A stretch of DNA of 6,850 nt from an uncultured Lachnospiraceae bacterium (GTDB taxonomy: Bacteria; Bacillota; Clostridia; Lachnospirales; Lachnospiraceae): contig CADBQE010000018.1 of the NCBI GenBank assembly GCA_902796695.1, positions 1 through 6,850 of the forward strand. Direction: 5' to 3'. The notes under the pieces are model-generated. The model ran no database searches, was not told the origin of the DNA, and saw only the letters and a program-made list of their open reading frames with translations. Both the position numbers and the translations under genes were made by a program. This document shows positions 4,086 through 6,850 of the stretch, in pieces (within the stretch, counting starts at the first letter, position 1; each line of letters starts with the position of its first letter).

Positions 4086-6850
4086 ATGAAACGAATCGAA
4101 AAGCCCTGCATCCGTGTGCGGGGGGCCTCGGAGCATAATCTGCAGCATATCGATGTGGATATTCCGCGGAACGAGCTGGTCGTCATTACCGGCCTGTCCG
4201 GATCCGGAAAGTCTTCGCTGGCTTTTGATACCATTTACGCAGAGGGACAGCGCCGGTATATGGAGTCCCTTTCTTCGTATGCCCGACAGTTCCTGGGGCA
4301 GATGGACAAGCCGGACGTGGAGAGCATCGAGGGCCTGTCCCCGGCTATTTCCATCGACCAGAAATCCACCAACCACAACCCCCGCTCCACGGTGGGGACC
4401 GTGACGGAGATCTATGACTACCTGCGCCTGCTCTATGCCCGCGTGGGAATCCCGCACTGCCCGAATTGCGGACGTGAGATCCGGAAGATGACCGTGGACC
4501 AGATGGTGGACACCCTGACGGCTTATCCGGAGCGGACGCGTATTCAGCTGCTGGCGCCGATCGTGCGCGGCAAAAAAGGCCGCCATGAAAAAGTGCTGGC
4601 GGAAGCCGTCAAAAAAGGATTTGTCCGGGCCCGGATCGACGGCGAGGTGCGGGATCTGAGCGAAGATTTCGAACTGGACAAAAATCTGAAGCATAATATT
4701 GAGATCATTATCGACCGCATCAGCGTGCGGCCGGGCCAGGAAAGCCGTCTGACGGACTCGCTGGAAACGGCGCTTGCGCTCACGGACGGGTTGGTCTGGG
4801 CGGACGTGGAAGGGAAGATCCTGACCTTCAGCCAGCATTTTGCCTGTCCCGACTGCGGGATCAGTGTGGATGAGATCGAGCCGCGCAGCTTTTCGTTCAA
4901 CAACCCCTTCGGGGCCTGTCCGGTCTGCGCGGGACTCGGCTATACCATGGATTTCGATCCCGAGCTGATCATCGATCAGGAAAAAAGCTTCCGGGAGGGC
5001 TGCGTGCGCGCGCTGGGCTGGATCAGTTCCGGCAGCAGCGACAGTTTTGCGGGCTGTCTGCTCCGGGCTATTTCCGATCAGTACGGGCTGAATCTGGATA
5101 TTCCGTTCAAGGACCTGCCCAAAGATCAGCAGAATGCTTTTTTATACACCGGTTACCCGGATATCCTGCACGTCCATTACACCAGCCGGCGCGGCCAGGG
5201 CATTTATGACGAGAAATTCAGCGGGCTGATCGACAACCTGAAGCGGCGCTACGAAGAGACGCCGGTCAGTTTCCGTTCGGAATACGAAAAATATATGAAG
5301 TTTGCGCCGTGTGCCGCCTGCGGCGGAAAGCGCCTGAAGGCGACCTCGCTGGCGGTGACGGTCAAGGACTGGAATATTATCGATTTGTGCGAGAATGCGG
5401 TCGGGAAGCTGAAGCCGATGATCGATGCCTGGGAGTTCACCCCGACGGAACAGATCATTGCCGGCCCGATCCTGAAAGAAGTAAAGGCCCGCCTGGGATT
5501 CCTGGTGGACGTGGGGCTGGAATATCTGGCCCTGTCCCGCGGAGCCGCGACGCTGTCCGGCGGAGAAGCCCAGCGGATCCGGCTGGCTACGCAGGTCGGC
5601 TCCGGCCTGGTCGGCGTTTCCTATATCCTGGACGAGCCGAGCATCGGCCTGCATCAGCGGGACAATGAGAAGCTGCTGGCCACCCTGAAGCATCTGCGGG
5701 ATCTGGGCAACAGCGTGATCGTGGTGGAGCATGACGAAGATACGATGTGGGCCGCCGATACGATCGTCGATATCGGCCCCGGCCCCGGCGAGCACGGCGG
5801 ACAAGTCGTTGCCGTGGGGACCGCGCAGGATATCATCAATACGCCCGGCTCTGTGACCGGGGATTATCTGAGCGGAAGAAAGAAGATCCCGGTGCCGGAG
5901 ACCCGCAGACAGCCGCAGGGCTTTCTGACGATCAAAGGCGCGGCCGAAAACAATCTGAAACACATTGACGTGAAGCTGCCGCTGCGGGTATTTACCTGCG
6001 TGACCGGCGTGTCCGGTTCCGGCAAGAGTTCTCTGATCAATGAGATCCTGTACAAGACCGCGGCGCGCCAGCTGTACCGGGCCAAGGATGAGCCGGGAAA
6101 GAGCGACGGGATCGAAGGCCTGGAGCAGATCGACAAAGTGATCGCGATCGACCAGTCGCCCATCGGGCGGACGCCCCGCTCCAATCCCGCCACCTATACC
6201 GGCGTATTCGATCAGATCCGCGACCTGTTCGCCGGAACGATCGACGCGAAGGAGCGCGGCTATAGGAAAGGCCGCTTCAGCTTTAACGTAAAAGGCGGCC
6301 GCTGCGAAGCCTGCCAGGGCGACGGGATCCTGAAAATCGAAATGCACTTTCTGTCCGATGTCGATGTGCCCTGCGAAGTCTGCGGCGGACGGCGCTACAA
6401 CCGGGAAACGCTGGAAGTGCGCTATAAAGGAAAAAATATTGCCGACGTACTGGACATGACCGTGTCCGAAGCGGTACAATTCTTTGATAAGGTGCCTTCC
6501 CTGGTGCGGAAGATCAGCTGGCTGGAATATGTCGGCCTCGGCTATATCCGCGTGGGACAGCCTTCCACTACCCTGTCCGGCGGGGAAGCGCAGCGCGTGA
6601 AGCTCGCGACGGAGCTTTCCAAGCTGGAGACCGGAAATACCCTGTATATTCTGGATGAGCCGACGACGGGCCTGCATTTCGCCGACGTGCACAAACTGAC
6701 GGAGATCCTGCAGCGCTTAACGGACGGCGGCAATACGGTCGTAGTCATAGAACACAACCTGGACGTGATCAAGACCGCGGACTACCTGCTCGACCTGGGA
6801 CCGGAAGGCGGCGACGGTGGCGGTGAGCTGCTGGTGCAAGGCACGCCCGA
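4086..6850 (+). CDS. uvrA: Excinuclease ABC subunit A (UvrA), 3' end cut by window
   Basis: UvrA is the dimeric ABC-type ATPase that scans DNA for bulky lesions and loads UvrB in nucleotide excision repair. 921 codons are visible, and the frame runs open off the right edge; family members are ~940-955 aa, so only the extreme C-terminus is missing. Two ABC modules are intact. The first has Walker A GLSGSGKS (36-43), signature LSGGEAQR (490-497) and Walker B ILDEPS (Asp516, Glu517). The second has Walker A GVSGSGKS (641-648), signature LSGGEAQR (830-837) and Walker B ILDEPT (Asp857, Glu858). Zinc sites appear as CX2C pairs at Cys254/257 with 278/281 in the insertion module, and Cys740/743 with 763/766 in the DNA-binding zinc finger. 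A further CPNC pair lies at Cys125/128. The start is set by GGGAG (4074-4078) seven bases upstream, and an in-frame stop at 4038 limits extension. It lies 95 bp after uvrB and probably has its own promoter. Confidence 0.98.
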   Translation, partial: MKRIEKPCIRVRGASEHNLQHIDVDIPRNELVVITGLSGSGKSSLAFDTIYAEGQRRYMESLSSYARQFLGQMDKPDVESIEGLSPAISIDQKSTNHNPRSTVGTVTEIYDYLRLLYARVGIPHCPNCGREIRKMTVDQMVDTLTAYPERTRIQLLAPIVRGKKGRHEKVLAEAVKKGFVRARIDGEVRDLSEDFELDKNLKHNIEIIIDRISVRPGQESRLTDSLETALALTDGLVWADVEGKILTFSQHFACPDCGISVDEIEPRSFSFNNPFGACPVCAGLGYTMDFDPELIIDQEKSFREGCVRALGWISSGSSDSFAGCLLRAISDQYGLNLDIPFKDLPKDQQNAFLYTGYPDILHVHYTSRRGQGIYDEKFSGLIDNLKRRYEETPVSFRSEYEKYMKFAPCAACGGKRLKATSLAVTVKDWNIIDLCENAVGKLKPMIDAWEFTPTEQIIAGPILKEVKARLGFLVDVGLEYLALSRGAATLSGGEAQRIRLATQVGSGLVGVSYILDEPSIGLHQRDNEKLLATLKHLRDLGNSVIVVEHDEDTMWAADTIVDIGPGPGEHGGQVVAVGTAQDIINTPGSVTGDYLSGRKKIPVPETRRQPQGFLTIKGAAENNLKHIDVKLPLRVFTCVTGVSGSGKSSLINEILYKTAARQLYRAKDEPGKSDGIEGLEQIDKVIAIDQSPIGRTPRSNPATYTGVFDQIRDLFAGTIDAKERGYRKGRFSFNVKGGRCEACQGDGILKIEMHFLSDVDVPCEVCGGRRYNRETLEVRYKGKNIADVLDMTVSEAVQFFDKVPSLVRKISWLEYVGLGYIRVGQPSTTLSGGEAQRVKLATELSKLETGNTLYILDEPTTGLHFADVHKLTEILQRLTDGGNTVVVIEHNLDVIKTADYLLDLGPEGGDGGGELLVQGTP

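Noticed and set aside
5142..6692. Long open frame on the - strand, 516 codons, opposite uvrA
   Set aside because: It lies antisense to the uvrA ABC modules, with the same shadow composition and no domain or ribosome-binding site that I can support.
1..6850. Mobile elements, CRISPR arrays, phage genes, toxin-antitoxin or defence genes
   Set aside because: All coding space is occupied by four housekeeping or conserved genes, and the gaps are 160 bp or less with no direct-repeat arrays or transposase remnants.

Overview
The window is chromosomal housekeeping DNA from what looks like a Bacillota (Firmicutes-type) bacterium of fairly high GC for that phylum. Four things point this way: the Gram-positive style 3' end of the 23S rRNA, strong Shine-Dalgarno sites spaced 6-7 nt from each start, a YitT-family membrane gene, and the uvrB-uvrA gene order. 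I cannot fix the class from sequence alone; Erysipelotrichia or Clostridia are both possible. Every gene is on the + strand, so genes are read co-directionally with the rRNA operon.

Layout. Bases 1 to about 135 are the 3' end of a 23S rRNA gene. A short trailer follows, with no 5S rRNA or tRNA in it, and ends in a clear intrinsic terminator (235-262). A sigma-A type promoter (TTGATT, 17 bp, TATAAT; 295-323) then drives mtnN (362-1075), encoding 5'-methylthioadenosine/S-adenosylhomocysteine nucleosidase. One base after the mtnN stop, yitT (1077-1958) begins; it encodes a polytopic membrane protein with a C-terminal DUF2179 domain. After a 40-bp gap holding a GC-rich hairpin comes uvrB (1999-3990). 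A 95-bp gap with an extended -10 promoter and several overlapping inverted repeats then leads to uvrA (4086 to beyond the right edge).

How the genes work together. UvrA and UvrB are the damage-recognition half of nucleotide excision repair: UvrA loads UvrB at lesions, and UvrB then recruits UvrC. mtnN and yitT look like a translationally coupled pair; mtnN detoxifies and recycles the by-products of SAM use, and the role of YitT is unknown. mtnN-yitT may read through into uvrB, since I see no convincing promoter or terminator between them.

I found no mobile element, CRISPR array, toxin-antitoxin, phage gene or other evident novel system. The points most worth a second look are regulatory: the uvrB-uvrA gap, where alternative RNA pairings could hide or expose the uvrA ribosome-binding site; the lack of a 5S gene after the 23S; and the tight mtnN-yitT coupling.
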